Positions 54,101 to 63,313 of a DNA stretch of 64,000 nt are shown piece by piece; position 1 is the first letter of the stretch, and each line of letters begins with the position of its first letter. The notes beneath the pieces were generated by a model that saw nothing but the letters and a program-made list of their open reading frames with translations, was not told the origin of the DNA and did not search any database. Source of the stretch: Dehalococcoidia bacterium (GTDB lineage Bacteria; Chloroflexota; Dehalococcoidia; UBA2979). The stretch lies in assembly GCA_009692685.1 (NCBI GenBank), contig SHYS01000006.1, forward strand, positions 62,001 to 126,000. Reading direction: 5' to 3'. The translations under genes and the position numbers were made by a program.

Positions 54101-55756
54101 GTGGCCGAAATCGATGGCGCAACGATCATCGCGCGCTCGCTCAAGACTCAGGGCGTGACCTCGATATATGGCGTGGTCGGCATCCCCGTTACCGGGATCG
54201 CGACCGCCGCCATGAACGAGGGCATTAAGTACATCGGTACGCGCCACGAGATGCCTGCTACCTATGCGGCGCAGGCCACTTCCTACCTGTCCGGGCGTAT
54301 CGGCACATCGCTGCTGGTCTCCGGGCCCGGTGTCCTCAACGCGATCGCCGCGTTCGCGAACGCCTGAGCGAACCGCTGGCCGCTGCTCATGCTCGGTGGC
54401 GCGGGCGAGCAGTCCCGGGTCACGACGGGCGACTTCCAGGAGGCCGACCTGCTCACGCCGGTCCTGCCGTACGCCAAGTTCGCGAGTCGCGTGGCGACGA
54501 TCGACCGCATCCCGATCTTCATCGCCGAGGCGGTGCGCAAGTCGATCCACGGCGTGCCGGGGCCGTCCTTCCTCGATCTGCCGGGCGACATCATCAGCGG
54601 CAAGATCGAGGAGTCGGAAGTGCAGTGGGCGACTCGCGTGCCTGACCCGCCTCGACCGAAGGCTGACGATGGCGACGTCGCGAAGGCGCTCGAGGCGCTG
54701 AAGAGCGCGAGCAACCCGCTCATCATCATCGGCAAGGGTGTCGCCTGGTCGCGCGCGGAGGACGAAGCGCGCCGCTTCGTCGAGACGACGGGCATCCCCT
54801 ACCTCGCGATGCCGATGGCCAAGGGCATCATCCCCGACGACCACGAACAGTCGGCCGCGGCGGCGCGTTCCTACGTCCTCCAGAACGCCGACCTCGTCTT
54901 CCTGATGTCGGCGCGCCTCAACTGGATGCTCCACTACGGCCTGCCGCCACGCTACCGCTCGGACGTCCGGGTTGTGCAGCTGGATCTCAACGGCGAAGAG
55001 ATCGGGGTGAACGTGCCCGCCGAGGTAGGCCTCGTGGGCGACGCAAAGGCGGTGCTCGGGCAGCTCCTCGATGCCCTGGACACGGACCCGTGGCGCTTCC
55101 CGGACGACTCCGAGTGGACGCAATCGGTCCGTGCCGAGGCGTCGCGTAACCAGGCGGGTGTCGACGAGATGATGAAGGAAGAAACGACGCCGATGGGGTA
55201 CTACCGGGCCTTGAAGGAGATCCGGGACGCCATCAGTCCGGACACCATCGTCGTGTCCGAGGGCGCGAGCACCATGGACATCTCCCGCACGGTGCTCGAC
55301 AACTTCCTGCCGCGCCATCGTCTCGATGCTGGCTCCTTCGGTTCGATGGGCCTCGGTCATGGGTTCGCCCTCGCCGCGCAGGTGGAGAACCCCAACAAGC
55401 GCGTGCTCTGCCTGCAGGGCGACGCAGCCTTCGGGTTCGCCGGTATGGAAGTCGAGGTCGCCGTGCGGCACCGGCTGCCGATCACCTGGGTGGTGTTCGT
55501 GAACAACGGCATCGGTGGACACCACATGAATCTCGACACGCCGTTCAAGTACCCGCCGGGCGGGTTCACACCAAACGCGCGCTACGACCGCGTAATGGAG
55601 GCGTTCGGTGGCAAGGGCTACCACGTAGAGACACCCGAACAGCTGGCGACGGCCCTCAAGGAGGCGCTGACCCTCAATATCCCTTCGTTGATCAACGTCG
55701 ACCTGGATCCGGACGCCAAGCGCCGGCCGCAGCGGTTTGCCTGGCTGACGAGGTAG
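54101..55756 (+). pseudogene. ThDP-dependent enzyme, oxalyl-CoA decarboxylase/acetolactate synthase-like, in-frame TGA
   Basis: From GTG 54101 the frame encodes QGVTSIYGVVGIPVTGIATA, GTRHEMPATYAAQA (Glu that activates thiamine diphosphate) and NAIAAFANA, then TGA at 54365-54367, then ANRWPLLMLGGAGEQSRVTT and on to the C-terminal GDAAFGFAGMEVEVAVRHRL (ThDP-binding). All three domains are otherwise intact over 551 codons. Related proteins have NAWANCWP here, so Trp to TGA by one base is likely. It is followed by a damaged acyl-CoA dehydrogenase. Confidence 0.82.
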
Positions 55757-55778
55757 CCGGACTGCCGAGGAGCACTCG

Positions 55779-56598
55779 ATGGTCGACTTCGCCGATGGTG
55801 TCGAGGAGTCGGGCTTTCGAGCGGAGGTGCGCGCCTTCCTCCAGAAGCACGCGCCCGATCCCGATCTGCAGATCGGCTTCGATCGAGGTGGCGAGTCGCC
55901 GGAGGCGCGTGCTGAGTACGCGCCTCCGGCGACTCGCGCTGGTGACGCAGGGCTGGATCGCCCCGCACTGGCCTCGTGAGTACGGGGGCGCGGGACTCTC
56001 CGTGAAAGAGCAGTTCATCCTCAACGATGAGCTGGCCGAGGCGGGTACGGGTAGCGTCGGTGGGTTCGGCGTCATGATGTTCGGGCCGACGTTGATCCTG
56101 CACGGCACGAAGGAGCAGCAGGACGAGCACCTGCCTCGGATCCTGCGTGGTGAGGTGGTCTGGTGCCAGGGCTGGTCCGAGCCCGGGGCCGGATCGGACA
56201 TTGCGGCGCTTCAGACGCGCGCCACCAGCGATGGCGACGCGGTGCTCCGTCGCAACTCGCAGTTGCGCGCGGCGTTCGCCGATCGCTTCATCGAGGCTGA
56301 GGTGGCGATGCTCTTCTCCTATCGCATTGTCACCATGCAGGCGCACAACCTCGTGCCCGGCTACGAGGCGTCGACGGCGAAGCTGTACCTCAGCGAACTC
56401 AACCAGCGCATCGCTCTTGTTGCCCTGCGGCTCTACGGCCTGGCGGGCAATGTCTTCGACCGCGCCTGTCCGGAGGCGCAGCACGGTCGTATTGAGCGCG
56501 AGTACCTCTCGTCCGTCTCGAGCACGATCGCGGGCGGCACTTCTGAGATCCAGCGCAACATTATCGCTACCCGAGGACTAGGCCTGCCGAGAGGGTAA
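55779..56598 (+). pseudogene. Acyl-CoA dehydrogenase with frameshift and internal deletion
   Basis: ATG 55779 starts DFADGVEESGFRAEVRAFLQ; the frame is lost within a perfect inverted repeat (55891-55937). The other frame continues LVTQGWIAPHWPREYGGAGL, WCQGWSEPGAGSDIAALQTR and then jumps from TSDGDAVLR to AFADRFIEAEVAMLFSYRIV. The segment normally between these, more than 100 residues including FAD-binding and substrate regions, is missing. C-terminal TIAGGTSEIQRNIIATRGLG is intact. Non-functional copy. Confidence 0.85.
55891..55937. repeat. Perfect 20-base inverted repeat at the acyl-CoA dehydrogenase frameshift
   Basis: Arms 55891-55910 and 55918-55937 are exact complements around GCTGAGT. 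The reading frame breaks inside this structure, which suggests a template-switch or hairpin-directed rearrangement. Confidence 0.9.
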
Positions 56599-56614
56599 GG
56601 TGGCCGAAGGGGGC

Positions 56615-57727
56615 TTACCACTCGATCAGTGCGACGCTGTCGAGGTCGAGCGCGGCGATGGCCGCACGGTGTACGAGCTGCGAGAGCCCTCGGTAGGGGC
56701 GACCGCCGCCTCCGTCGGCATGACCGCGGACGAGCAAGAACAGCATGCGCATGAACGGCTCGAGGTACGACAGCCGGTAGGCGTCACGGCACCACTCGAG
56801 GTCGCCGGTGACACCGCCCGCGCGCAGACCATCGCGGTAGGTGGCGAAGAGCGGTTCCTCGAGGGCGCGCCGTCGCTCTGGCGAGACGGCCATCGCGAGG
56901 AGGTAGGCGAGGTCGTAGGGGCCGGGTCCGCTCATCGCGTTGGACCAGTCAATGGCGGCCAGCGGTGAGCCGTCCGGCAGGTCGAAAAAGAGGTTGTCGA
57001 GGCGGAAGTCGCCGTGGAGGAGCGTCGAGGGCCTCTCCGCGAGGCGGGTGTAGACCTCTGCGCCGCGTCGCAGGAGCAGGTCCGCCACTGGCTGGATCTC
57101 GGCAGGCAAGACGCCATCGAGGTCCGGGGAGTCGCTGTCGCGGAGTTCGCGCCAGGCGAGGGTGAACAGGCGTTGCCAGGTCGCGGCGCGTGCATCGATG
57201 GCAGGTAGCCACTCGATGACGGCGAGCGCCGGGCTCTGCCACCAGGCGGCGTGTAGCCGCGCGAGGGCGCGCGTTGCCTCCGCGAGCCGCTCGTCGCTCG
57301 CACTCTCCAGATCGTCGCCCGGCGTGGCGCTTCCGAAGTCTTCCATCAGGATCACGAACGCATCGCCGTCCTCGGCTACGGCGGCGTAGTAGCAACGCGG
57401 CGAGCGGATGGGGAGCGCAGGCGCGAGCTCGAGGTAGAGGCGCACCTCGCGCTCCGGCAGGCGCAGGAAGTTCCCGCCGCGCCGCGTCACCTCGAGGGGG
57501 CTCGGCAGCTTGGCGATCAGCGTGGTGGGCGCGTCCGGCGTTGACGCGCCGTCGTAGGCTGGTGTGACGCGCGCCACGAGCCCACCGATGCCGCGGTCGG
57601 CGCCGATCACCTCGACGCGGGCGTCTCGCACGGCGGTGTCGACGGTGAGCACGCCGGCCTCACGCAGGGCGGCGGTGAGCCAGGCGGGCGTGAGGCCGAG
57701 GGGACCGGCGGGAACTTCGAGCGCCAT
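56615..57727 (-). CDS. Aminoglycoside phosphotransferase-like (CHK/EcK-type) kinase
   Basis: 370 residues from ATG 57727 with AAGGGG upstream. Kinase-like motifs: LIAKLPSPLEVTRR (beta-strand Lys), LLHGDFRLDNLFFDLPDG (catalytic loop, HGDFxxDN) and AAIDWSNAMSGPGPYDLAYL (DWxxxxxGPxxxDLA, Mg binding). Enzymes of this group phosphorylate small molecules such as choline, sugars or steroids. Substrate unknown. Convergent with the acyl-CoA dehydrogenase remnant. Confidence 0.88.
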   Translation of the reverse strand: MALEVPAGPLGLTPAWLTAALREAGVLTVDTAVRDARVEVIGADRGIGGLVARVTPAYDGASTPDAPTTLIAKLPSPLEVTRRGGNFLRLPEREVRLYLELAPALPIRSPRCYYAAVAEDGDAFVILMEDFGSATPGDDLESASDERLAEATRALARLHAAWWQSPALAVIEWLPAIDARAATWQRLFTLAWRELRDSDSPDLDGVLPAEIQPVADLLLRRGAEVYTRLAERPSTLLHGDFRLDNLFFDLPDGSPLAAIDWSNAMSGPGPYDLAYLLAMAVSPERRRALEEPLFATYRDGLRAGGVTGDLEWCRDAYRLSYLEPFMRMLFLLVRGHADGGGGRPYRGLSQLVHRAAIAALDLDSVALIEW

Positions 57728-57818
57728 CGTCACCCCTTCGCGCACCCGTGGCATCGGGCCCAAGACGCGATGCTATCGTCGTCGCCGAGACGTGTGAGCG
57801 CTATCCAGGAGGTACGCC

Positions 57819-58237
57819 GTGGCGACGGTCGGACTGCTATATCCCGGCGCGATGGGCGCGGCGATGGGCGCGGCGGTGACCAAGCGTGCGCGCGTGCTGT
57901 GGGCCTCGGAGGGGCGTAGCGCCGCCACCGCAGCGCGCGCCGTTCGAGCCAGCCTCGAGGACGCGGCAGCCTCCAGTCGCTGGTCGCGGCGGGCGACCTG
58001 ATCGTCAGCGCCAGTCCGCCTCACGCCGCGGAAGATCTCGCAACGGAAGTTGCGGGCGCTGGCTTCGCAGCCACGTTTGCCGCCGCCGGCCTGCCCGGTG
58101 GCTTTCACGAGGCCGCAGCGGTGCCCTACCGTCGACTGGACCTCTACCGTGACGTTGATCCCGCCCCGAACCTCGATGCAGTGATAGAGGCGTTGCTGTA
58201 CAGCACGCCGTTACCAGAAAGGACATCCGATGGCTGA
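57819..58237 (+). pseudogene. 6-phosphogluconate/3-hydroxyisobutyrate dehydrogenase-like remnant
   Basis: GTG 57819 follows AGGAGG. VGLLYPGAMGAAMGAAVTKR is the Rossmann start, then a missing G near 57965 shifts the frame to SLQSLVAAGDLIVSASPPHA. The following AEDLATEVAGAGF joins directly to a C-terminal part (LDLYRDVDPAPNLDAVIEAL), so about half of the normal 270-290 residues are lost. The stop overlaps the start of the PPOX gene. Confidence 0.7.
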
Positions 58238-58646
58238 GATGACTACCGAGGAGATTCACGCCTACCTCGACAATGGACCGCGCTGGGGGCGGCTCGCGAC
58301 CGTGGGCCGCGATGGCTACCCGCACATCGTGCCCCTAGGCTACTTCCGCATCGACGATGCGGTGTACGTGAACATGCGCGGTCAGCGACTCGTCAACGCG
58401 CGACGTAACGGCAAGATCTGCTTCACCATCGACGAGGGTGAGGGCATGGGCGAACTCAAGGGCGTCGTCATCGAGGGGGATGGCGAGGTCATCGATGACC
58501 AGGCGCGCGTGCTTGAGCTGCAGCGCGAGAATGCCCGCCACAAGGGCACGCCCGAAGACAAGCTTCCGACCGAGAATCGAGGCGGACGCCCCCTCCTCAA
58601 GATCGCGCCGAAGAAGGTAGCGAGCTGGGACAACAGCAAACGCTAG
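58230..58646 (+). CDS. PPOX-fold (F420/FMN-dependent) protein
   Basis: 138 residues, split-barrel fold. TEEIHAYLDNGPRWGRLATV, GRDGYPHIVPLGYFRIDDAV and GQRLVNARRNGKICFTIDEG match the pyridoxamine 5'-phosphate oxidase superfamily. Members in this branch bind F420 or FMN and act on small organic molecules, or bind heme. Not the classical PdxH. Start ATG overlaps the upstream remnant. Confidence 0.85.
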   Translation: MAEMTTEEIHAYLDNGPRWGRLATVGRDGYPHIVPLGYFRIDDAVYVNMRGQRLVNARRNGKICFTIDEGEGMGELKGVVIEGDGEVIDDQARVLELQRENARHKGTPEDKLPTENRGGRPLLKIAPKKVASWDNSKR

Positions 58647-58726
58647 CGGCCTGAGGCGCACACTTGCCGCCCTGTGCTTCAGGATTGTCATACGATTCGC
58701 CGGTCGCCGGTCGTACCATTGGGGTC

Positions 58727-59236
58727 ATGAAGCTAGCCGGCTGGGTCGCCAGCGCTGTCGGTATCGCTGCCACCTTGGCCGTCGCCGCGTCGCAACGCGC
58801 GCGCGCACCTTCGACGCCCTCACCACCACCGAAGACAGCGGACGTTGGGGCCTTGCCCTCCGGCCCCGCGGTTCTGGTCGCGAACGGCTACCAGGCGCCG
58901 AAGGACAATGTCGATTCGACGGGCGCCTACGTGCCCGCAAACGGCAAGCCGACGCTGGTCTGGGTCGATGCGATCTGGTGACCGTTCTGCGCGATGACGC
59001 GGCCTGTCGTGAGCAGGCTCCGACCCCAGTACCAGGATCGAGTGAACTTCGTGGTCCTCGACTACGACCTGCCCGCCGACATCGCGCTATCTCGACAACT
59101 CGGCGTGCATGCCCATCCGGCGTTTGCGGTGATCGATGCGGATGGCAAACAGGTGGTCGAGCGGTTCTTCGGGCCACAGCAGGAACAGGACCTGCGAGCG
59201 CGTCTCGATGCCGCGCTGGCGCGGCCCTCGAGCTAG
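58727..59236 (+). CDS. Membrane-anchored thioredoxin-fold protein, probable selenoprotein (U85xxC88)
   Basis: If the UGA at 58979-58981 is read as Sec, a continuous 169-residue protein results from ATG 58727. The N-terminal span (GWVASAVGIAATLAVAAS) and linker lead to LVWVDAIW, Sec85, PFCAMTRPVVSRLRPQY. The expected site in thioredoxins is WCxxC, so UGA sits exactly at the first redox Cys. Downstream is intact: VVLDYDLPADIALSRQLGV and HAHPAFAVIDADGKQVV with the cis-Pro. No frameshift. A hairpin with a G in the loop follows at bSECIS distance. Likely role: extracytoplasmic redox. Alternative: loss by Cys to stop, since other genes in the window carry stops. No Sec machinery gene is visible here. 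Confidence 0.65.
59002..59018 (+). promoter_or_regulatory. Candidate bacterial SECIS hairpin
   Basis: GCCTGT-CGTGA-GCAGGC, six base pairs (one U-G) with a five-base loop. The loop G at 59009 is 28 bases after the UGA. In the accepted model of bacterial SECIS elements a G is among the first two loop bases and lies about 16-37 bases from UGA, so both criteria are met. Confidence 0.5.
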
Positions 59237-59258
59237 CGCTGGCCGCGATGCGGCCGAC

Positions 59259-60572
59259 TTAACCGCAGATCCCGCGCACGGTTTCGAAGAGGATCTGCAT
59301 GCCGAGTCGCAGGTTCTCGATTGACAGGCGCTCGTCGTTACCGTGCGCGCGGCCGACGTCGTCAGGGGCGAGGAGCACCGGGACGAACCCGTAGGCGGGG
59401 ATACCGAGGCGACGGAACACCCTCGAGTCCGTAAACCCTGTCGACACCCCGGGCACGACGACGGCGTCCTCGACGGCGGACTTCACCGCACGTGTCATCA
59501 CCGCGTACAGCTCCGTATCGAGGGCCGACGGAGACGTCGAGGAGCGAAATACCTCCTCGATGAGGATGCGCCGGTCGTCGATGACGGCGTGTAGTTCGCT
59601 CATGAAGAGGTCCGGGTCGTATCCGGGTACGAGCCGCACATCGAGGGTGGCAGACGCGGCAGCGGGGATGACGTTGTGCTTCACCCCGGACTGCAACGTC
59701 GTGAGTGAGATCGAGTTGGTCTGCACCGAGTGAATGCGTGGGTGCTCGTCGGCGAGCCGCTGCAGCAGGGCGCCTGTGATCGGCTCGCGGATCACCCCAC
59801 CTTGGTGCAACTGGTTGAAGTACTCCAGCACTTCGATCGACGGCAGCAATGGCCGTTTCCACTCAGCGATGCGCTGCAATGCCCGGACCAGGCGGTCGGC
59901 GGCGTTGTCGTCGTGTGGTACGGAGCCGTGCCCGGGCCTGCCGGTGGTGGACAATTTCAGCCAGAACGGACCTTTCTCCGCGACCCCGATGGAGAAGACC
60001 GGGCGCGGCACGCCGAAGACCTCCGTAGTGCCGCTGCCACCCTCGTTGATCACGTACGCGCAATCGAGGAGCTCGGGGTGCGCCGTCGCGAGGTACTCGA
60101 CGCCGTAGGTGGACCCGGCTTCCTCGTCGGCCACGGCCATAAACACGAGGTCGCGCTCCAGCGGTAACACCAGACGTTTGTGCAGCAGGAAGACCATGAG
60201 CTCCATGATGCCCATGCCCTTCATGTCGGACGTGCCGCGACCCCAGACGTAGCCGTCACGGACTTCGCCGCTGAGGGGTTCGACGGTCCAGTGCTCGCGC
60301 TCGAACGGGACCACGTCGGTGTGGTTGAGGAGCATCAGCGCGCCTCCTCGGGAGCCGGTGCCAGGCAGCGTGGCGACCAGCGTGGCGCGATTGTCACCCG
60401 GGTCGTACAGGCGGTAGGGGATGCGCTCGCGGTCGAGGATGGGCCCGAGCCACTCGCAGGCGCGCGTCTCATTGCCGGGCGGGTTCACGGTATCGACGCG
60501 GATGTAGTCGGAGAGCAGGCGCGTGGCTTCCTCGGTGAGGCGATCCCAGTCGAGGCGAGCGTCTGTTGCCAT
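59259..60572 (-). CDS. M20 family metallopeptidase / deacylase
   Basis: 437 residues from ATG 60572. LLNHTDVVPFEREHW (His and Asp metal ligands), VWGRGTSDMKGMG (bridging Asp), AVADEEAGSTYGVEYLA (Glu-Glu) and the C-terminal AHGNDERLSIENL (His) are complete. A dimerisation domain is inserted between. M20 enzymes cleave amide bonds in peptides or acylated amino acids. Located 10 bases after an LLM gene in the same direction. Confidence 0.93.
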   Translation of the reverse strand: MATDARLDWDRLTEEATRLLSDYIRVDTVNPPGNETRACEWLGPILDRERIPYRLYDPGDNRATLVATLPGTGSRGGALMLLNHTDVVPFEREHWTVEPLSGEVRDGYVWGRGTSDMKGMGIMELMVFLLHKRLVLPLERDLVFMAVADEEAGSTYGVEYLATAHPELLDCAYVINEGGSGTTEVFGVPRPVFSIGVAEKGPFWLKLSTTGRPGHGSVPHDDNAADRLVRALQRIAEWKRPLLPSIEVLEYFNQLHQGGVIREPITGALLQRLADEHPRIHSVQTNSISLTTLQSGVKHNVIPAAASATLDVRLVPGYDPDLFMSELHAVIDDRRILIEEVFRSSTSPSALDTELYAVMTRAVKSAVEDAVVVPGVSTGFTDSRVFRRLGIPAYGFVPVLLAPDDVGRAHGNDERLSIENLRLGMQILFETVRGICG

Positions 60573-60582
60573 TGCTGCCCGC

Positions 60583-61467
60583 TTACGTGATCCCGGCGCC
60601 GTCCCACGCTTCCTTGAAGGTGCGAATGGCATCGATATGGGCGCGCGGTGACTCAAGGCCTGTACCAATCGTGTTCAGCGTCACGTGGGTGCAGCCGATG
60701 GCGATCCAGCCGCGCCCGGCCTTGAGCTCCGCGTTGAGGTCGGTCTTGCTGAAGTTCACCCGGCTCTCGAGGCCGATGGAGGCCGAGTCGCGTCCGGCCT
60801 CGACGGCGGCGGCGTGGATCTTCTCGATGTATGGCCGTGCGCTCTCGATGTTGCCCCGGAGCCCCGGCGAGACGAGCCAGCCGTCTGCGATCCGGCCAAT
60901 GCGCGCCAAGACTCGGTCGTCGCCACCACCCATCCAGACCGGGATCTTCGAGGGCGGCAGGGGGTTGATTCCCGCGCGGCTGATGTGGTGGTAGCGACCT
61001 TCGAAGGAGATCGAGGTCTTTGCCCAGAGTTCCCGGAGGAGTGCGACCTGTTCCTCCATGCGGCGTCCGCGGTTGTGGAAGTTCTCGTTGAGGCCCTCGT
61101 ACTCGACGATGTTCCAGCCGATGCCGACGCCGAGCACGAGACGCCCGCCAGAAAGCACGGCCACCTCGGCGGCCTGCTTGGCGACCAGCGCAGTCTGGCG
61201 CTGCGGCAGGATGATCACGCCCGACCACAGCTCGATCTTGTCGGTGAGTCCGGCGAGGTAGCCGAGGAGCACCAGCGGCTCGTGGAATACTGAGTCGTGC
61301 GTGTACGGGCCCTTGAAGCCGCCGGGGCGGTCTGGGTTCGCGCCCAGCACGTGGTCATAGGCGATGAGGTGCGCGTACCCCAGCTCTTCGGCGGCCTGCG
61401 CGTAATCGCGCACCACGGCCGGGTCTGTACCGATCTCCAGCTGGGGGAACACGACTCCGAGCTGCAT
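60583..61467 (-). CDS. LLM-class F420-dependent oxidoreductase
   Basis: 294 residues. MQLGVVFPQLEIGTDPAVVR, AAEELGYAHLIAYDHVLGAN, VLSGGRLVLGVGIGWNIVEY and IPVWMGGGDDRVLARIGRIA match the TIGR03619-type group of luciferase-like oxidoreductases with F420. Likely operon with the M20 gene. Substrate unknown. Confidence 0.9.
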   Translation of the reverse strand: MQLGVVFPQLEIGTDPAVVRDYAQAAEELGYAHLIAYDHVLGANPDRPGGFKGPYTHDSVFHEPLVLLGYLAGLTDKIELWSGVIILPQRQTALVAKQAAEVAVLSGGRLVLGVGIGWNIVEYEGLNENFHNRGRRMEEQVALLRELWAKTSISFEGRYHHISRAGINPLPPSKIPVWMGGGDDRVLARIGRIADGWLVSPGLRGNIESARPYIEKIHAAAVEAGRDSASIGLESRVNFSKTDLNAELKAGRGWIAIGCTHVTLNTIGTGLESPRAHIDAIRTFKEAWDGAGIT

Positions 61468-61647
61468 CTCTCGCCCTTCGCTGGCCGGTGGTTAGCGGCA
61501 ATCTTTCGTGGTTCACGGGGGGCGTGTCAATCGACGCAGCCAGTCGACTGCGCATCAGCGAGGCGCGACGCCGCCGAACGGCCCGCTTACACTCGTGCAG
61601 CGGGCGCGTGGCCTCCGGGCTGTGTGCGGGAATCGAGGCTGCGCAGG

Positions 61648-62898
61648 GTGATTCCGGGTCGCGAGGCGGGTGCAACGGCGCGCGGTCCGCTTGCGGACGT
61701 GCGCATCCTCGATCTGACGTGGGTGCTGTCAGGGCCGTACTGCACGATGACCCTCGGTGACATGGGCGCCGACGTGATCAAAGTCGAGCGGCCGCCCTAC
61801 GGCGACGTGGCTCGGACCACCGGCCCGCTCATCGGTGGCGAGTCGGCCTACTTCCACTCGGTCAACCGTGGCAAGCGCAGCATCTCGATCGACCTCAAGT
61901 CCGAGGAGGGGAAGGCGCTCTTCCTGCGCCTTATTCCGTACGTCGATGTGCTGGTCGAGAATTACACTCCCGGGGTAATGTCCGACCTCGACCTCGACTA
62001 CGACGCGCTGTCGAGGGTGAACGAACGCCTCGTCTACTGCTCGATTTCCGGCTTCGGGCAGACCGGGCCAATGCGTTCGCAGCCGGCGCTGGACATCGTG
62101 GTCCAGGGAGCCGGCGGCATCATGTCGATCACCGGGGAGGCCGGTGGGCCGCCGGCGCGTGCCGGGATCTCGCTTGGCGATATCGCCGCGGGCATGTACG
62201 CGGCCATCGGAATACTGGCGGCGTTGCACGAGCGTGAGGCTTCCGGGCGCGGGCAGTACATCGATATCTCGATGCTCGACTCGCAGATCGCGATCCAGGA
62301 GAACGCGTTCCTGAGGCATCACCTCGGCGAGACAGTGACGGCACTCGGCACTCGTCACCCCTCGTCAGTGCCATTCCAGGCGTTCCCCACCGCCGATGGC
62401 TACATCGTGGTCGCCCTCGCCTGGGGCGTCCCGAACCAGTGGCACCTGTTCTGCGCCGAGCTGGGGCTCGTCGAGATCGCCGATGACGAGCGCTTCTTCT
62501 CCGCGCAGGCGCGTGCGCGGAATGTCGATGCGCTCGAGCCGATCCTCGAGGCGGCGTTTCGCCTCAGCACGACCGTCGACTGGGTAGAGCGGCTGCAGCG
62601 GTACAACATCCCTTGCGGCCCCCTCAACACCATCGCTCAGGCGGCGGCGCTTCCTCAGCTGGCGGAGCGTGAGATGTTCGTGCCTATCGAGCACCGCACG
62701 ATCGGCACTCTGCCCCTGGTGAATACGCCGGTGAAGCTCTCTAGGACGCCGGGCGGTATCTCGAGGACATCACCCGATATGGGCGCCAACACTCGCGAAG
62801 TGCTCCGCGACCTGTTGGGCCTCGACGAGTCGACGCTGGACGGACTCTTCAAGCGCGGCGTGCTCCTCGATGAGCGTCCCGAGGTTGACCTGGGGTAG
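61648..62898 (+). CDS. CaiB/BaiF (family III) CoA transferase, intact
   Basis: 416 residues from GTG 61648. LADVRILDLTWVLSGPYCTM, LGDMGADVIKVERPPYGD, SISGFGQTGPMRSQPALDIV and YIDISMLDSQIAIQENAF (Asp-containing) form the interlocked-fold core. This is the only undamaged CoA transferase of three in the window. Transfers CoA between short or medium carboxylic acids; substrate unknown. Divergent from the LLM gene. Confidence 0.9.
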   Translation: MIPGREAGATARGPLADVRILDLTWVLSGPYCTMTLGDMGADVIKVERPPYGDVARTTGPLIGGESAYFHSVNRGKRSISIDLKSEEGKALFLRLIPYVDVLVENYTPGVMSDLDLDYDALSRVNERLVYCSISGFGQTGPMRSQPALDIVVQGAGGIMSITGEAGGPPARAGISLGDIAAGMYAAIGILAALHEREASGRGQYIDISMLDSQIAIQENAFLRHHLGETVTALGTRHPSSVPFQAFPTADGYIVVALAWGVPNQWHLFCAELGLVEIADDERFFSAQARARNVDALEPILEAAFRLSTTVDWVERLQRYNIPCGPLNTIAQAAALPQLAEREMFVPIEHRTIGTLPLVNTPVKLSRTPGGISRTSPDMGANTREVLRDLLGLDESTLDGLFKRGVLLDERPEVDLG

Positions 62899-62905
62899 AC
62901 GGCCG

Positions 62906-63313
62906 TCAGGCTGACAGCGCTGCCAGGACCGAGATGTCCTGGCTCGGAAACCGGGCATCGAACGAGTACACGACATCGATACCCGTCGCGCGCGCCGCGG
63001 CCCACGTCATAGCGTCGCCGAACGACACTCGCCGCGACGGCCGGCACCGGGCCAGCGCCTCTACAGCCAGTCCGTCGCCGATGTCGAAGACCCGAACGTT
63101 ATCGCGGAGGACGAGCCCTACCAGCACATCTACCACGGCAGCCCGAGGCATTCCGTAGGTAGTCGTCAGCACGTACCCTGCCTCGGCGAGAACGACGCTC
63201 GACAGAACAAGGTCGTCGTCGTGCTTCAGAATGGAATTACTGATGCTCGAGAGGACTTCGTGATCCCGCGTCACGTAACGAATGAGCACCGAAGTGTCGA
63301 GGAGTGCGCCCAC
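62906..63313 (-). CDS. vapC: PIN-domain ribonuclease toxin, VapC family
   Basis: 135 residues from GTG 63313. The four acidic PIN residues are visible: ALLDTSVLIRYV (Asp), SSVVLAEAGYVL (Glu), VSFGDAMTWAAA (Asp) and YSFDARF (Asp). Expected to cleave RNA when free of its antitoxin. The start overlaps by one base the stop of the extended antitoxin frame (TAGTG when read as one), indicating coupling. Confidence 0.9.
   Translation of the reverse strand: MGALLDTSVLIRYVTRDHEVLSSISNSILKHDDDLVLSSVVLAEAGYVLTTTYGMPRAAVVDVLVGLVLRDNVRVFDIGDGLAVEALARCRPSRRVSFGDAMTWAAARATGIDVVYSFDARFPSQDISVLAALSA

Noticed and set aside
54083..55624. 513-codon minus-strand frame opposite the ThDP enzyme
   Set aside because: Composition typical of an antisense shadow; the plus strand encodes a well-conserved enzyme.
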